64,000 nucleotides of DNA from Lysinibacillus odysseyi 34hs-1 = NBRC 100172 (GCF_001591965.1 NZ_BCVX01000015.1:21436-85435); one strand, 5' to 3'. Positions 24,453-34,718 are shown, numbered from the stretch's first letter. The notes: generated from the letters alone by a model not told the origin. A program made the numbers and translations.

Positions 24453-26838
24453 CCCCTTTCTTTGCCTTTAGCTTGATCAGTGTATAGACACCAAGGCCTG
24501 CAATAAATAGCACCACTACTTCCAGCATCGTATCAAATGCCCGGAAATCTCCCAAAATCGCATTTACAATATTTTTACCGCCGGCCAGCTCATAGGCATT
24601 TTCAAAATAAACGGAGATAGCAGAAAACTCTTCATAGTTCATAACCGTCAATCCGATCAATGTGACCGTTGCCCCTACTAAAATGGATACTAGGGCTTTT
24701 GAGTAGACGATAGCCCTTGGTGCCTTTTCCGGTTTCAGCGCCGGCAGGAATTTGAAGCTGATTAAAAACAGCGCAGTTGTGACAGATTCAACAACGAGCT
24801 GTGTCAGAGCTAAATCCGGTGCGCGGAAGATGACAAAGAAAAAGGCTACAGAATAACCTAATACCCCGTTCAGTAAAACAGAAGTAATGCGCCCCTTTGC
24901 AAACAGCAGTGCAACAGAAGCAAAAATCATGACCAAAACGAGAATCAGCTCATAATATTCAATCGAGGAGTCCTTGGACGGTGCCCAGCTGAACGCATCG
25001 GACAGCAGGAAGTACCCTGCCACTACCCCTACAAAAATAATGTATATATACAAAAAGTAGTAGGAGAGATTTCCGTTCATATACCGTTTTGTTATACTGC
25101 CGGATGTATTTTCGCTCGTAGTAATAACACGCTCGTACAGAGCATTCAGTGTATACTGCTCTGGAATAAGGCGATAAATCGGGCGCCATTTCTTGAGCGT
25201 ACGGTACAGAATCACTCCTAATACAATTACCCCAACTGTCATCAGTAGCTCTGTATTAATCCCATGCCATGCATGTATGTGAGGCGTCAGTTCCTCCGAA
25301 GACGGAAAATCAGGATAAATACTCGCCATCGCCGGCTGCAATATATAATGTCCTAACACATTTGGGAAAAGGAAAATACCGATCACAAGCACGATTAAAA
25401 TGAACGGCGAAATAAGCATGCCAAACGGTGCTTCATGAGGGGGCTTTTCAAGCCGCTCCGGTTTTATCTTTCCGAGGAAAGTCCTTGCTACGATGATCAT
25501 ACAGTAGACGAATGTCAGCACACTTGCCACCCATGCAACAATCGGGAACAATAATCCAAATGCTTCAAGTGAGAAGATATTGAGCTCTGTAATATGCAAT
25601 GTAGCAGCAAAGAACATTTCTTTACTTAAAAAACCATTGAATGGCGGAAGACCAGCCATAGAAAAACTGCCGATCACTGCTATAGTAAAGGTGAATGGCA
25701 TGAGTGCCACTAATCCGCCCAAACGACGGATATCACGTGTCCCTACTTCATGGTCGACAATCCCGACCATCATAAATAGGGCTCCTTTGAATGTTGAATG
25801 ATTGATCAAGTGAAAAAGCGCAGCAAATGTTGCCTGCGTATAAATCACCGACTCTGTGGAATAACCGAGGCGCAATGCTGCAGATCCAAGCCCGAGTAGG
25901 CACATGATCAATCCAAGCTGGCTGACCGTCGAATAAGCAAGCAATGCTTTTAAATCGAATTGTTTTACTGCATTAAAGGATCCCCAGAAAAGCGTAAAGA
26001 GACCAATGAGACTTACTGCCCAGAACCATAGTTCATGTCCGCCGAAAATAGGCGTTGTACGGGCAACCAAATAGATTCCTGCCTTGACCATTGTCGCTGA
26101 ATGAAGATAGGCGGATACAGGGGTAGGTGCCTCCATAGCATCAGGCAGCCAAATATGGAATGGGAATTGAGCAGATTTTGTAAATGCTCCGAGCAGTACA
26201 AGCAGCATGGCGGGTACAAATAAGGAATGCTTATGCAGTATATCCGTTTGGGAAATGAGAACCCTCACGCTAAATGTACCGCCAATCGCATAGAGCAGCA
26301 GAAACCCGGCAAGCATAGCGACGCCGCCTATAACGGTGATCGTCATCGCTTTACGTGCCCCAGCACGGGAAGCTTTCCGGTGATGCCAAAACGCGATTAA
26401 CAGGAACGAGGATACGCTTGTCAGTTCCCAGAATGCATAAAGGACCATTAAATTGTCTGATAGTACTACTCCCAGCATGGCTCCCATAAAGAGCAGCAGG
26501 TAGCAATAAAAGTGATGTAGTGATTCTTTTGTCGATAGGTAAAAAATTGAGTATAAAATGACTAAACTTCCGACACCCGTAATAAGCAGCCCAAGAATCA
26601 TACTTAGACCATCTAAATAGGTGGTGAAATTTATATGGAATGAGGGAATCCACTCAACTGTATAGGTATAGGTTTCACCTTTTGCAATACGAGGGATATA
26701 AGTAGCTAAAAGTCCAAATAATATAACTGGTACCGCCAATACGGGCCAGCCGATATGCAAATTCGTAAAACGCCTGTACACAAAAGGAATACACGCGGCC
26801 ACGAGAAATGGAAGCAAGATGGCAAGAATAATCGTCAC
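24430..26838 (-). CDS. mrpA: Mrp Na+/H+ antiporter subunit A
   Basis: 802-aa, about 20-helix proton pump subunit homologous to NuoL, with a C-terminal MrpB/NuoJ-like extension. Visible are LYAFWELTSVSSFLLIAFW (helix 5 Glu), GAFTKSAQFPFHIWLPDAMEAPTPVSAYLHSATMVKAGIYL (helix 7 Lys and lateral region), and near the end APDLALTQLVVESVTTALFLISFKFLPAL and EVVVLFIAGLGVYTLIKL. This is the full-length group 1 Mrp type, with separate mrpB. It is the first gene of the leftward operon mrpABCDEFG, which extrudes Na+ and keeps internal pH low. Confidence 0.95.
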   Translation of the reverse strand: MTIILAILLPFLVAACIPFVYRRFTNLHIGWPVLAVPVILFGLLATYIPRIAKGETYTYTVEWIPSFHINFTTYLDGLSMILGLLITGVGSLVILYSIFYLSTKESLHHFYCYLLLFMGAMLGVVLSDNLMVLYAFWELTSVSSFLLIAFWHHRKASRAGARKAMTITVIGGVAMLAGFLLLYAIGGTFSVRVLISQTDILHKHSLFVPAMLLVLLGAFTKSAQFPFHIWLPDAMEAPTPVSAYLHSATMVKAGIYLVARTTPIFGGHELWFWAVSLIGLFTLFWGSFNAVKQFDLKALLAYSTVSQLGLIMCLLGLGSAALRLGYSTESVIYTQATFAALFHLINHSTFKGALFMMVGIVDHEVGTRDIRRLGGLVALMPFTFTIAVIGSFSMAGLPPFNGFLSKEMFFAATLHITELNIFSLEAFGLLFPIVAWVASVLTFVYCMIIVARTFLGKIKPERLEKPPHEAPFGMLISPFILIVLVIGIFLFPNVLGHYILQPAMASIYPDFPSSEELTPHIHAWHGINTELLMTVGVIVLGVILYRTLKKWRPIYRLIPEQYTLNALYERVITTSENTSGSITKRYMNGNLSYYFLYIYIIFVGVVAGYFLLSDAFSWAPSKDSSIEYYELILVLVMIFASVALLFAKGRITSVLLNGVLGYSVAFFFVIFRAPDLALTQLVVESVTTALFLISFKFLPALKPEKAPRAIVYSKALVSILVGATVTLIGLTVMNYEEFSAISVYFENAYELAGGKNIVNAILGDFRAFDTMLEVVVLFIAGLGVYTLIKLKAKKGDADIENK

Positions 26839-27397
26839 AAACTAAAACCCCCCAAGAATATCGAAACTGATACTGTATGAAATCAAATATGCTTAAGTAT
26901 AATGATTTACGGATTCGGCTTTGTGCCCGCTGAACATGGATCAGTCAGCCCAGATTGTCCGATACAACGAACAAAGGCGAACTTCCTTTTCAAGAATGTC
27001 ATTTTCTATTGCATGACTCTTTTCATTCCCTCTCTACATCTGTGATAAGGTACCCGTTAAAGGACACCCTAAAACGGTACTTATTGAGGGCGAAACCTTT
27101 TGCAGCAGAAGGAAAAGTTGAAAATAAGAAACAGACTTGACTAAAGATTTAACTCACTTCATAATATTGTTTCATATAGTAAGAAAGTAAACTTCAATGG
27201 TGCAATTTGTTTCGATTTTAATATTTTTTAAAAGAAATTACAAAATTCCAATATGCCATACATGTTAAGTATACAATAGAAATAGGTGCCTTGCACTGCA
27301 TGAAGCCTATTTTTCACTTATTTATACTATTTTTCTCGAATTATCGACTGCATTGAGTAGATGTAAGTTCAAATATTTAAAAGAGGTGCAAACTGAA
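26839..27397. other. Intergenic region with promoters of mrp and the stress-protein gene
   Basis: About 560 bp between the mrp operon (leftward) and the gene at 27398 (rightward). A short frame at 26955-27140 lacks a ribosome site and is not called. It contains the hairpin at 27282-27314. I looked for a ydaO-type c-di-AMP leader and could not recognise one. Confidence 0.5.
27282..27314 (+). promoter_or_regulatory. Terminator-like hairpin in the leader of the stress-protein gene
   Basis: Arms ATAGG-CTT and AAG-CCTAT (one 3-nt bulge) with a 10-nt loop, then TTTTTC, 84 bp upstream of the 27398 start. Possible attenuator, or a terminator of a short upstream transcript. Confidence 0.4.
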
Positions 27398-28090
27398 ATG
27401 AAGCATTTGAGAGGCCGAATGGATGAAAGCATTTTAGTTTGTGTGTACTACGGCTTAAATGGTGAAAGACTCATTCGTAGAGGACATAAACTAGCCACAT
27501 TACTGGATTGCCCATTGTATGTGCTGACAGTAGATGCAAAACCACTGGACGCATTTGATGCGGAAAAATCCCGTTACATGGAGCAATGGAGAGAGCTTGC
27601 AGAGGAGCTGCAAGTTGAAGAGTTTATTATTAAAGATAATGAGAAGCGTCCAATCCAAAAAGTTGTCAATGAAATAGCACGTAATTATGATATTACACAA
27701 ATTATCGTCGGCCAAAGTGCCCAGAGCCGTTGGGAAGAAATTACAAAGGGTTCCTTACTGAATGTATTATTGAAAGAAGTGCCATTTGTTGACTTCCATA
27801 TCGTCTCGATTAAGCGCCCTACAGAAGATGATTCCTATGATGTATATGAAAAAGGTGTACGTGCCTATTTGGTTGAGACGGAAGATCATTTCAAGGTTGC
27901 CTTCACGTGTCCTAAGTTATCCTCTATTGAGGGGATTTTCTTTAAGGAGATCGGGACAGACTTTGATAACGGTATTTTTAAATTTACGTACAATAATAAA
28001 ATGCATGAGTTAACGATTACTGAAGGAATGGTCGTTAACCCGGAGAAAATTCCAGACAACGCCAAGCCGTCATTAAACCCTGGCATGTAA
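27398..28090 (+). CDS. Universal-stress-protein/KdpD-N-like protein
   Basis: 230-aa cytosolic protein. Its first 130 residues look like a UspA-type Rossmann domain as in the sensor part of KdpD: ESILVCVYYGLNGERLIRRGHKLATLLDCPLYVLTVDA, then IARNYDITQIIVGQSAQSRWEEITKGSLLNVLLKEVPFVDFHIVS. The Walker-like nucleotide loop is only weakly kept. The last 90 residues are a separate acidic domain I do not recognise. ATG 27398 follows GAGGTG by 9 nt; an upstream frame start at 27353 has no ribosome site. It lies next to, but divergent from, the Mrp antiporter, so a link to K+/Na+ stress is tempting but unproved. Confidence 0.7.
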   Translation: MKHLRGRMDESILVCVYYGLNGERLIRRGHKLATLLDCPLYVLTVDAKPLDAFDAEKSRYMEQWRELAEELQVEEFIIKDNEKRPIQKVVNEIARNYDITQIIVGQSAQSRWEEITKGSLLNVLLKEVPFVDFHIVSIKRPTEDDSYDVYEKGVRAYLVETEDHFKVAFTCPKLSSIEGIFFKEIGTDFDNGIFKFTYNNKMHELTITEGMVVNPEKIPDNAKPSLNPGM

Positions 28091-28173
28091 GATAATATAT
28101 CGTATGCTCCTTTGCTATAGGGATGGCAATCCGCCGCAGAGGTCATATTTTTAGTCAATATTTATAAAAAGCA

Positions 28174-28217
28174 GAGCTGCCCAGAAAGTTCCGATTTTCT
28201 GGACAGCTCCTTTTTTC
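28174..28217 (+). terminator. Rho-independent terminator of the stress-protein gene
   Basis: Long stem GAGCTGCCCAGAAA (28174-28187) with TTTTCTGGACAGCTC (28195-28209), 7-nt loop, then CTTTTTTC. Confidence 0.9.
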
Positions 28218-28243
28218 AAACTCATTACAGGAGCGTTGAAGCA

Positions 28244-28945
28244 ATGCAGTATAAAAAAATTAAGCAAAAAAAATTATATGAGCAGGTAGCAGACGCTATC
28301 GAACAGCAGATAATAAAGAAAAAGCTTTTGCCGGGTGATCGTCTCGATTCTGTGGAACAGCTTTCAAAAAGTTATGATGTAGGGCGCTCAGCCATCCGGG
28401 AAGCACTGATGTCCCTGCAGGCAAAGGGCTTGATTGAGATCCGCCATGGAGAAGGGACATTTGTCCGGCATTTGAGTACTGATGATATTACTATCCAAAT
28501 GCCCCCTTCCTCACTTTTCAATAAAAAAGACATAAAGGAAATCTTTGAAATACGGGAACTGCTGGAACTCGGTGTCATCGAAAAGGCAGCTGTACGTCGC
28601 TCACAGGATGATCTTCTTTGCCTGCAGCACGCTCTTCATACGATGAATGAAGCACTGACAGATCATCAGGCAAGCAGTGAGGCTGATTTCTTATTCCATA
28701 CAACGATCGCTAAAGCGGCTGATAACCAGCTGCTCGTAACAATGCTTGAACATATTTCTAAGCCTCTTGCCGATCAGATCCAGCAGACACGTGTGTTGCT
28801 GGCCGCTACTAATCCACCGGCATTGGAACAGCTGCACAAAGAGCATGCAGCTATCTACGAAGCGATTGAAAAACAGGATGGAAAAGCAGCCAAAGAAGCA
28901 ATGTCTCGCCATCTCGCCACTGTAGAAAAAATGATTTTCATTTAA
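28244..28945 (+). CDS. lutR: GntR/FadR-family regulator of lactate utilisation (LutR-like)
   Basis: 233-aa transcription factor with an N-terminal GntR winged helix (YEQVADAIEQQIIKKKLLPGDRLDSVEQLSKSYDVGRSAIREALMSLQAKGLIEIRHGEGTFV) and a C-terminal all-helical FCD domain (EIRELLELGVIEKAAVRR, EADFLFHTTIAKAADNQLL, HAAIYEAIEKQDGKAAKEAMSRHL). The His and Asp residues expected for metal and effector binding are present. It lies directly upstream of lutABC in the same direction with a palindrome between, which makes L-lactate-responsive repression of lutABC the best reading. Confidence 0.88.
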   Translation: MQYKKIKQKKLYEQVADAIEQQIIKKKLLPGDRLDSVEQLSKSYDVGRSAIREALMSLQAKGLIEIRHGEGTFVRHLSTDDITIQMPPSSLFNKKDIKEIFEIRELLELGVIEKAAVRRSQDDLLCLQHALHTMNEALTDHQASSEADFLFHTTIAKAADNQLLVTMLEHISKPLADQIQQTRVLLAATNPPALEQLHKEHAAIYEAIEKQDGKAAKEAMSRHLATVEKMIFI

Positions 28946-28991
28946 GAATCTCGTTTTCTACACAATATTCTATTACACACTTATTTATCCT

Positions 28992-29037
28992 GGTCATCAG
29001 ATGACCTGTTGACTTCCTTTTTTACAAACTGTACAGT
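28992..29037 (+). promoter_or_regulatory. lutABC promoter with upstream palindromic operator
   Basis: Palindrome GGTCATC-A-GATGACC (28992-29006) ends 2 bp before a -35 TTGACT (29009-29014). The -10 TACAGT (29032-29037) follows 17 bp later, and the lutA ribosome site AAAGGAG starts 3 bp after. The palindrome fits a GntR/FCD operator; binding by LutR is inference. Confidence 0.8.
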
Positions 29038-29056
29038 AAAAAAAAGGAGTGATTGG

Positions 29057-29773
29057 ATGAAGATCTCGCTATTTGCCACATGTTTAGTGGATTTGTTTCA
29101 AAGCAACATTGGAAAAAGTACAGTGGAGCTACTAGAACGGCTCGGTTGTTCTGTCGATTTTCCAAAAGGCCAAACATGCTGCGGACAGCCTGCTTATAAC
29201 AGCGGCTACGTAAAAGCCTCTCGCGACACAATGAAACATACAATCCGGACTTTTGAGAATGCCCAATACGTTGTCTGTCCTTCCGGGTCATGCGCTTATA
29301 TGCTAAAGGAATATCCCCACTTATTAGAGGATGAACCGTATTGGCAGGAGCGGGCCCAAATGCTGGCTCTGAAAACTTACGAACTCACACAATTTATCGT
29401 GGATGTCTTAAAGATCGAAGATGTAGGTGCAAAGCTGGAAGGAACAGCTACATATCATCCTTCCTGTCATATGACCCGCTTATTACAAGTACAAAGTGCC
29501 CCGATTACACTCCTTCGGCATGTGAAGGGTCTGGAGGTTATTGAGCTTCCGTTAAAGGAAAATTGCTGTGGATTTGGCGGTACCTTCTCGGTGAAGATGA
29601 GCGCAATATCAGAACAAATGGTAGATGAAAAGGTTGCGAGTATCCAATCAACGGGCGTTCACTATTTAGTCGGTGCTGATGCTGGCTGTTTAATGAATAT
29701 CGGCGGCCGAATGAAACGACAGAACTTACAAGTAGAGACAAAACATATTGCTGAAATTCTAAATATGGTGTAA
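29057..29773 (+). CDS. lutA: L-lactate utilisation protein LutA (CCG-domain iron-sulfur protein)
   Basis: 238-aa cytosolic subunit of the LutABC L-lactate-oxidising complex. It carries two cysteine-rich CCG-type domains: [22 protein letters not shown] with [11 protein letters not shown] in the first and [13 protein letters not shown] with [16 protein letters not shown] in the second. These domains bind an iron-sulfur cluster or quinone-like partner in related heterodisulfide-reductase-type proteins. ATG 29057 is 7 nt after AAGGAG; the earlier frame start at 29009 is rejected because it lies on the promoter. First gene of lutABC. Confidence 0.93.
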   Translation: MKISLFATCLVDLFQSNIGKSTVELLERLGCSVDFPKGQTCCGQPAYNSGYVKASRDTMKHTIRTFENAQYVVCPSGSCAYMLKEYPHLLEDEPYWQERAQMLALKTYELTQFIVDVLKIEDVGAKLEGTATYHPSCHMTRLLQVQSAPITLLRHVKGLEVIELPLKENCCGFGGTFSVKMSAISEQMVDEKVASIQSTGVHYLVGADAGCLMNIGGRMKRQNLQVETKHIAEILNMV

Positions 29774-29787
29774 AGGGGGAACCAGGA

Positions 29788-31218
29788 ATGTCGATGAAAA
29801 TTTCTAATGAGCAATTCCCAAATCGGCTGGAGGAAAATATTCAAAATGAATTTATGCGCAATGCTGTTTCTTCCGCTCAGCACCGTTTTCAAACACGCCG
29901 TGCTGCTGCAGCCGAGCAGCTGGGCAACTGGGAAGAATGGCGGAATCATGGAGAGGAAATCCGCCAGCATGTCCTTGCCAATCTGGATTATTACTTATAT
30001 GAGCTTAGTGAGAATGTAGTAAAACAAGGCGGCCATGTATTTTTTGCCGAGACGGCAGAAGAGGCAAATGATTATATTGTATCAATCGCAAAGAAAAAGC
30101 AAGCTAGGAAAATAGTGAAAGCGAAATCCATGGTAACAGAAGAAATTAGCCTAAATGATCATTTAGAGCAGGCCGGCTGTGAAGTAATCGAAACAGATCT
30201 TGGAGAATATATTTTGCAATTAGATGATCATGACCCTCCTTCCCATATTGTAACGCCTGCCCTTCATAAAAATAAGGAACAGATCCGGGAGGTCTTTGCC
30301 GAAAAGAACGGATACACCCAATCTTCGGTTCCCGAGGACCTTGCCCTGCACGCAAGGCAGGTATTACGCGAACACTTCCTAACAGCAGATATCGGCATTA
30401 CAGGATGCAACTTTGCTGTCGCGGAAACAGGCTCTATATGCCTTGTGACGAATGAAGGGAATGCTGACCTCGTCTCTGCCCTGCCAAAAACACAAATTTC
30501 CGTTATGGGGATGGAGCGGCTCGTTCCTACATTTGAAGAGATGGAAGTACTCGTAAGTCTGTTGACACGAAGCGCTGTCGGGCAAAAGCTGACAAGCTAT
30601 ATTACCGTACTGACAGGAGCAAAAAAAGCGCTGGAAGTAGATGGACCTGAGGAGTTTCATCTTGTCATTGTCGATAATGGACGTTCTTCCATTTTAGGAA
30701 GTGAATTTGAACCGATTCTACAATGTATCCGCTGTGCAGCCTGTATCAATGTATGTCCTGTGTACCGGCAAATTGGCGGACATTCATACGGCTCTATCTA
30801 TTCTGGTCCAATTGGGGCAGTCCTCTCTCCCCTTCTCGGTGGATATGATGACTATAAAGAGCTTCCTTACGCTTCAACGCTTTGCGGTGCGTGTACAGAT
30901 GTGTGCCCCGTGAAAATCCCGCTTCACCAGCTGCTGCTTAAGCATCGAGAAGTGATTGTAGAACGTGAAGGACGCGCACCTATCAGTGAAGCTGCCTTAA
31001 TGAATGCATTCGGATTTGGAACTGCATCCAGCTCCCTGTATCGTTTTGGTTCAAAAATGGCATCAGCCGTTATGAAGCCGTTCGGTAATGGAGAGACGAT
31101 TTCTAACGGTCCAGGTCCGTTAAAGGCCTGGACGGATATTCGCGAATTCCCAGCCCCGAATAAAGAGCGTTTCCGTGATTGGTTTGAAAAACATAAGAAA
31201 GAGGGTGACCATTCATGA
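29788..31218 (+). CDS. lutB: L-lactate utilisation protein LutB (iron-sulfur cluster subunit)
   Basis: 476-aa LutB. The N-terminal two-thirds is a LUD domain ([56 protein letters not shown]). Then come two ferredoxin-like 4Fe-4S motifs, [14 protein letters not shown] and [13 protein letters not shown], and a C-terminal helix with [19 protein letters not shown]. With LutA and LutC it oxidises L-lactate to pyruvate in the cytosol or at the membrane. The start has GGGGGA before it. It overlaps lutC by 4 bp (ATGA). Confidence 0.95.
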   Translation: MSMKISNEQFPNRLEENIQNEFMRNAVSSAQHRFQTRRAAAAEQLGNWEEWRNHGEEIRQHVLANLDYYLYELSENVVKQGGHVFFAETAEEANDYIVSIAKKKQARKIVKAKSMVTEEISLNDHLEQAGCEVIETDLGEYILQLDDHDPPSHIVTPALHKNKEQIREVFAEKNGYTQSSVPEDLALHARQVLREHFLTADIGITGCNFAVAETGSICLVTNEGNADLVSALPKTQISVMGMERLVPTFEEMEVLVSLLTRSAVGQKLTSYITVLTGAKKALEVDGPEEFHLVIVDNGRSSILGSEFEPILQCIRCAACINVCPVYRQIGGHSYGSIYSGPIGAVLSPLLGGYDDYKELPYASTLCGACTDVCPVKIPLHQLLLKHREVIVEREGRAPISEAALMNAFGFGTASSSLYRFGSKMASAVMKPFGNGETISNGPGPLKAWTDIREFPAPNKERFRDWFEKHKKEGDHS

Positions 31219-31898
31219 CTATTGCAAACCGTGAGCATTTTCTCACTAATATTGCCAGCCGCCTCGGACGCTCTCCTTCTAAAGAAAAGCCTAAGCGCAT
31301 TTGGAAATATAACCCACAGGCAATGGTACTGAAGGATTACTCGCAGGATGAGCTTGTGCAGGTTCTAGTGAAGCAATGTGCAAACATTCATACGGCGGTT
31401 ATGACATGTACAGTAGAAGAGCTCCCTCATACTTTTCAGAAAGCGATGGAAAGTTACGGAAATGGCACCGGCATCTATAGTAAAGATCCGCGGTTTGGAG
31501 ATATGGGACTAACCTCCCTGCTTACGCTCAATCCAGCGTTACATGAATGGGACTATGAAAAAGGAAATGCCAATATCAAGATGGCAGAGCAGGCCAATAT
31601 CGGGATTGTCATTAGCGATATAACACTCGCAGAATCGGGTACGATTGTAGTACAGACAAGCAAGGACAATGGCCGGACGTTATCTTACCTGCCGTCTAAT
31701 TCTATTGCCATCATTCCAAAGAGTACGATTGTTCCGCGAATGACGCAGGCTGCCCAGCAGCTGCGGGCAAACCCGGTTACAGCGTCATCTATCCACTTTA
31801 TTACCGGCCCGAGTAATTCTGCCGACATTGAAATGAAGCTGGTCGTTGGTGTGCATGGTCCTATACGGATGACTTATCTTATTGTAGAGGGTATATAA
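31215..31898 (+). CDS. lutC: L-lactate utilisation protein LutC
   Basis: 227-aa LUD-domain subunit. The core is [52 protein letters not shown] and the C-terminal [23 protein letters not shown]. Its N-terminal helix region ([18 protein letters not shown]) is typical LutC. It needs LutA and LutB to act and ends the lutABC operon with a terminator 20 bp downstream. Translation starts at the overlapping ATGA. Confidence 0.94.
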   Translation: MTIANREHFLTNIASRLGRSPSKEKPKRIWKYNPQAMVLKDYSQDELVQVLVKQCANIHTAVMTCTVEELPHTFQKAMESYGNGTGIYSKDPRFGDMGLTSLLTLNPALHEWDYEKGNANIKMAEQANIGIVISDITLAESGTIVVQTSKDNGRTLSYLPSNSIAIIPKSTIVPRMTQAAQQLRANPVTASSIHFITGPSNSADIEMKLVVGVHGPIRMTYLIVEGI

Positions 31899-31917
31899 GA
31901 AAATTTACCAGAGACGT

Positions 31918-31951
31918 AAAAAACAACGGCAGACCGATTGCCGTTGTTTTT
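31918..31951 (+). terminator. Rho-independent terminator of lutABC
   Basis: Perfect arms AAACAACGGCA (31921-31931) and TGCCGTTGTTT (31939-31949), 7-nt loop, then TTC after the T-run. It may also serve the leftward gene opposite. Confidence 0.9.
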
Positions 31952-32002
31952 CTAGGGGGAACTACATTAAAAAAAACAGATATCTGGTTTAATTTTCTCC
32001 CG

Positions 32003-32650
32003 TCAGCTCACCTGTCCGCCGGATATCACTACATCTGTCTCATGCTTTACAGCGGATGCAATAGCTATCTTTAAGCCTTCTACGATTGTCTCCATTGCCA
32101 TATGCGGCTGTCCTGGATGGTGGACTGCCTGTTCCGGTAAAAATGGGATATGAATAAATCCGCCTCGTACCGCTTTTTTAGACTCAGTTAAATAATGCAT
32201 AAGACCGTAAAATAAATGATTGCAGACAAAGGTTCCGGCAGTTTGGGATACAGATGCCGGAATACCGCCTTCTTTCATATCCTTTACCATAGCCTTAATC
32301 GGAAGCGTAGACCAGTAGCCAACCGGTCCGCCCTCAGCTACAGGTGTATCAATTGGCTGGTTGTTCTCATTATCCGCTATACGGGCATCGTTTACATTAA
32401 TCGCTACCCGTTCTATTGTAATATCCGGCCTTCCACCAGCCTGTCCAACACAAATGACGATTTCCGGATTCGTTTCTTCTATCGCTTGGATTAATCGTTC
32501 GCAGGATAGCCCAAATACTGTAGGGATCTCTTGAATCTCCACTTCATATTCATCAACCTGCCAGCCTTTCAATTGTTTAACGCTCTCTAATGCAGGATTA
32601 ATGCTCTCTCCTCCAAATGGGTCAAAACCAGTAACTAAAATCTTCTTCAT
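32003..32650 (-). CDS. pcp: Pyrrolidone-carboxylate (pyroglutamyl) peptidase
   Basis: Cysteine peptidase of family C15 that removes N-terminal pyroglutamate from peptides. All catalytic residues are visible: Glu80 in [16 protein letters not shown], Cys143 in [12 protein letters not shown] and His167 in [13 protein letters not shown]. The opening [17 protein letters not shown] is diagnostic. The length of 215 aa is normal. Cytosolic, with no signal peptide. It lies 56 bp from the start-to-stop gap of an MFS gene on the same strand; a functional link is not evident. Confidence 0.95.
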   Translation of the reverse strand: MKKILVTGFDPFGGESINPALESVKQLKGWQVDEYEVEIQEIPTVFGLSCERLIQAIEETNPEIVICVGQAGGRPDITIERVAINVNDARIADNENNQPIDTPVAEGGPVGYWSTLPIKAMVKDMKEGGIPASVSQTAGTFVCNHLFYGLMHYLTESKKAVRGGFIHIPFLPEQAVHHPGQPHMAMETIVEGLKIAIASAVKHETDVVISGGQVS

Positions 32651-32706
32651 ATTAGCTGTCTCCTATTCCAAAAGATAAACTACTTGTTTTCTGTATAAAC
32701 GAATCA

Positions 32707-33936
32707 TTACCCTTTCCGGGCTTCTCCTGCTTCTCCATCCTTTGGTAATGCTACAGCAACTAACATTAACAACGGCAGCAGGGAAATCACTATAATCGTT
32801 TTTTCGATACCGATTACGTCCATAAGTAAACCGATGGCAACTGCCCCAATCGCCCCCATTCCAAAGGATAGCCCGACTGTCAGGCCAGCCATCGTGCCGA
32901 TTTTAGAAGGGACAAGCTCCTGCGCATATACGACCGTTACCGAAAAACTGATCATAATTAGTGATCCGATAGCAATAAGCAGCACAACTACCAGCCATAA
33001 AGGCACAAAAGGTAACGCCAGGCAAAGCGGGATCGGGACAACGACGGATAATAAGATAACATTTTTACGGCCAATCCGGTCTGATAATGGACCTCCGAAA
33101 AATGTCCCTACTACGCCGCAGGCCATGAAAAGAAAGATAAGCAGCTGTCCTTCTTTTATTGTCAAACCATAATCTTCCATCAAGTAGAATACATAAAAGT
33201 TCGTAATGTTTGTTGTATAGAATGACCGGGCAAAAATGACCGTAAACAACAGCCCAAGAGCAATTCCTACCTGCTTTTTCGTCAATGGAGGCAGTGAGGA
33301 AACAAGCACTTTCTTTACATTCGCAAGCTTTTCTTCTTCTAATCTTGCTTTATACCATAAAGCAATTTTTGTCAGCATGAAAATACCAATGGCCGTCAAC
33401 ACTAAAATGACTGAGGCCCCGTGCATGCCGAACGGTAAAATTAAAAAAGCACTAATGAGAGGTGCGAGCGCCTGTCCTGAATTTCCTCCTACCTGATAAA
33501 TCGACTGGGCCAGCCCCCGTTTGTTTCCTGCAGACATAAAAGATACTCGGGACCCTTCCGGATGAAACACGGCAGAACCTAGTCCTAAAAATAAAACGGA
33601 TACTAAAATCATCCAATAATTCGGTGCAAGAATAAGCATTGCCAAGCCGACAAAGGAACTGACCATCCCAATCGGCAGCGCATAAGGCATCGGCTTTTTA
33701 TCTGTCACAAAGCCAACGACCGGCTGCAGCACAGAGGCAAACATATTCAATGTAAAAGAAATAAGCCCTAACTGTGTATAGGACAGCCCCATATCCTTTT
33801 CAAGCAATGGGAACATGGCAGGGATGACTGATTGCATCGTATCATTAATCAAATGACACACGCCGATCAGCACCATCATGATATACACAGGGTTATTTTG
33901 TTTTGCTGTAACTGAAGCTGTTGTCATATTTTTCAC
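32707..33936 (-). CDS. MFS transporter, fosmidomycin-resistance Fsr-like
   Basis: 409-aa, 12-helix major facilitator. It resembles the Fsr group: VYIMMVLIGVCHLINDTMQSVIPAMFPLLEKDMGLSYTQLG, LQPVVGFVTDKKPMPYALPIGM and LGSAVFHPEGSRVSFMSAGNKRGLAQSIYQVGGNSGQALAPL, the Fsr-defining histidine-proline loop. Likely proton-coupled export of a small antibiotic-like or metabolite substrate; the natural substrate is unknown. It is divergent from a DUF421 gene with about 70 bp between. Confidence 0.88.
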   Translation of the reverse strand: MKNMTTASVTAKQNNPVYIMMVLIGVCHLINDTMQSVIPAMFPLLEKDMGLSYTQLGLISFTLNMFASVLQPVVGFVTDKKPMPYALPIGMVSSFVGLAMLILAPNYWMILVSVLFLGLGSAVFHPEGSRVSFMSAGNKRGLAQSIYQVGGNSGQALAPLISAFLILPFGMHGASVILVLTAIGIFMLTKIALWYKARLEEEKLANVKKVLVSSLPPLTKKQVGIALGLLFTVIFARSFYTTNITNFYVFYLMEDYGLTIKEGQLLIFLFMACGVVGTFFGGPLSDRIGRKNVILLSVVVPIPLCLALPFVPLWLVVVLLIAIGSLIMISFSVTVVYAQELVPSKIGTMAGLTVGLSFGMGAIGAVAIGLLMDVIGIEKTIIVISLLPLLMLVAVALPKDGEAGEARKG

Positions 33937-34007
33937 GCTTTCTATATTTTGATTGCTGTATAGTTTCCCTCCTTAGCGTTCAATATAACGTGTAAGGAGT
34001 GGATAAA

Positions 34008-34718
34008 ATGGATTTCAATTTTTTTGAGATGATTATCAGAACAACTGGCGCATTTTTTGCCATTTTATTTTTAGCCCGCATCATCGGTAAGAAACAGATC
34101 AGCCAATTAACATTTTTCCATTATGTAACAGGTATTACATTCGGTTCAATAGCAGCTGAAATATCAGCACAAGTAGAAACCCCTTTTTGGGATGGTCTCG
34201 TCTCTCTTATCTGGTGGACTGTACTGACTATCTTTATTAGTTATCTATCTTTGAAATCCGAAAAATTACGCGTTCTCTTTGATGATAAGCCGACAGTGTT
34301 GATTCAAAACGGCACTATTCTTCCCCAAAATTTAAAGAAAGCGCGCCTCAGCTTGGATGAATTAGCGATGCTTCTGCGTGAGCAGAGTATTTTTTCCGTT
34401 GCTGATGTAGATTATGCGGTTTTTGAAACAAATGGTGAATTAAGTATTATGAAAAAACCGGCATTGGAAACAGCTACAAAACAGGATGTAAAGGCTAGTA
34501 CTGCTCCCGCCCAATATATGCCGACTGAAGTCATCTGTGAGGGAAAAGTAATCTTGCAAAATCTATTAAATTTAAATCTCACGGAGGACTGGCTGATGAA
34601 GAAATTAAAAAAGAAAAATATTATGAAGGTAGAGGACGTTTTCTATGCACAGGTGCTGGAAAATGGCTCTCTCTATGTCAGTTTGAAAAGCGGTAACCCC
34701 CTTAATCCACCTTCATAA
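34008..34718 (+). CDS. DUF421 membrane protein (YetF/YdfS-like)
   Basis: 236-aa protein with three N-terminal membrane helices (FEMIIRTTGAFFAILFLARIIG, ITFGSIAAEIS, LVSLIWWTVLTIFISYLSL) and a soluble C-terminal part. The family motif KPTVLIQNGTILPQNLKKARLSLDELAMLLREQSIFSVADVDYAVFETNGELSIMKKP is intact. DUF421 proteins of Bacillus are linked to the spore membrane; the biochemical role is unknown. ATG 34008 stands 8 nt after AAGGAG; a GTG at 33999 overlaps the ribosome site. Its end overlaps the convergent CBS gene by 17 bp. Confidence 0.88.
   Translation: MDFNFFEMIIRTTGAFFAILFLARIIGKKQISQLTFFHYVTGITFGSIAAEISAQVETPFWDGLVSLIWWTVLTIFISYLSLKSEKLRVLFDDKPTVLIQNGTILPQNLKKARLSLDELAMLLREQSIFSVADVDYAVFETNGELSIMKKPALETATKQDVKASTAPAQYMPTEVICEGKVILQNLLNLNLTEDWLMKKLKKKNIMKVEDVFYAQVLENGSLYVSLKSGNPLNPPS

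Noticed and set aside
26955..27140. Short rightward frame of 61 codons between mrpA and the stress-protein gene
   Set aside because: No ribosome site, no protein-like composition and no neighbour context.
26839..27397. c-di-AMP (ydaO-type) leader
   Set aside because: Context of Na+/K+ genes made it attractive, but its characteristic core could not be recognised.
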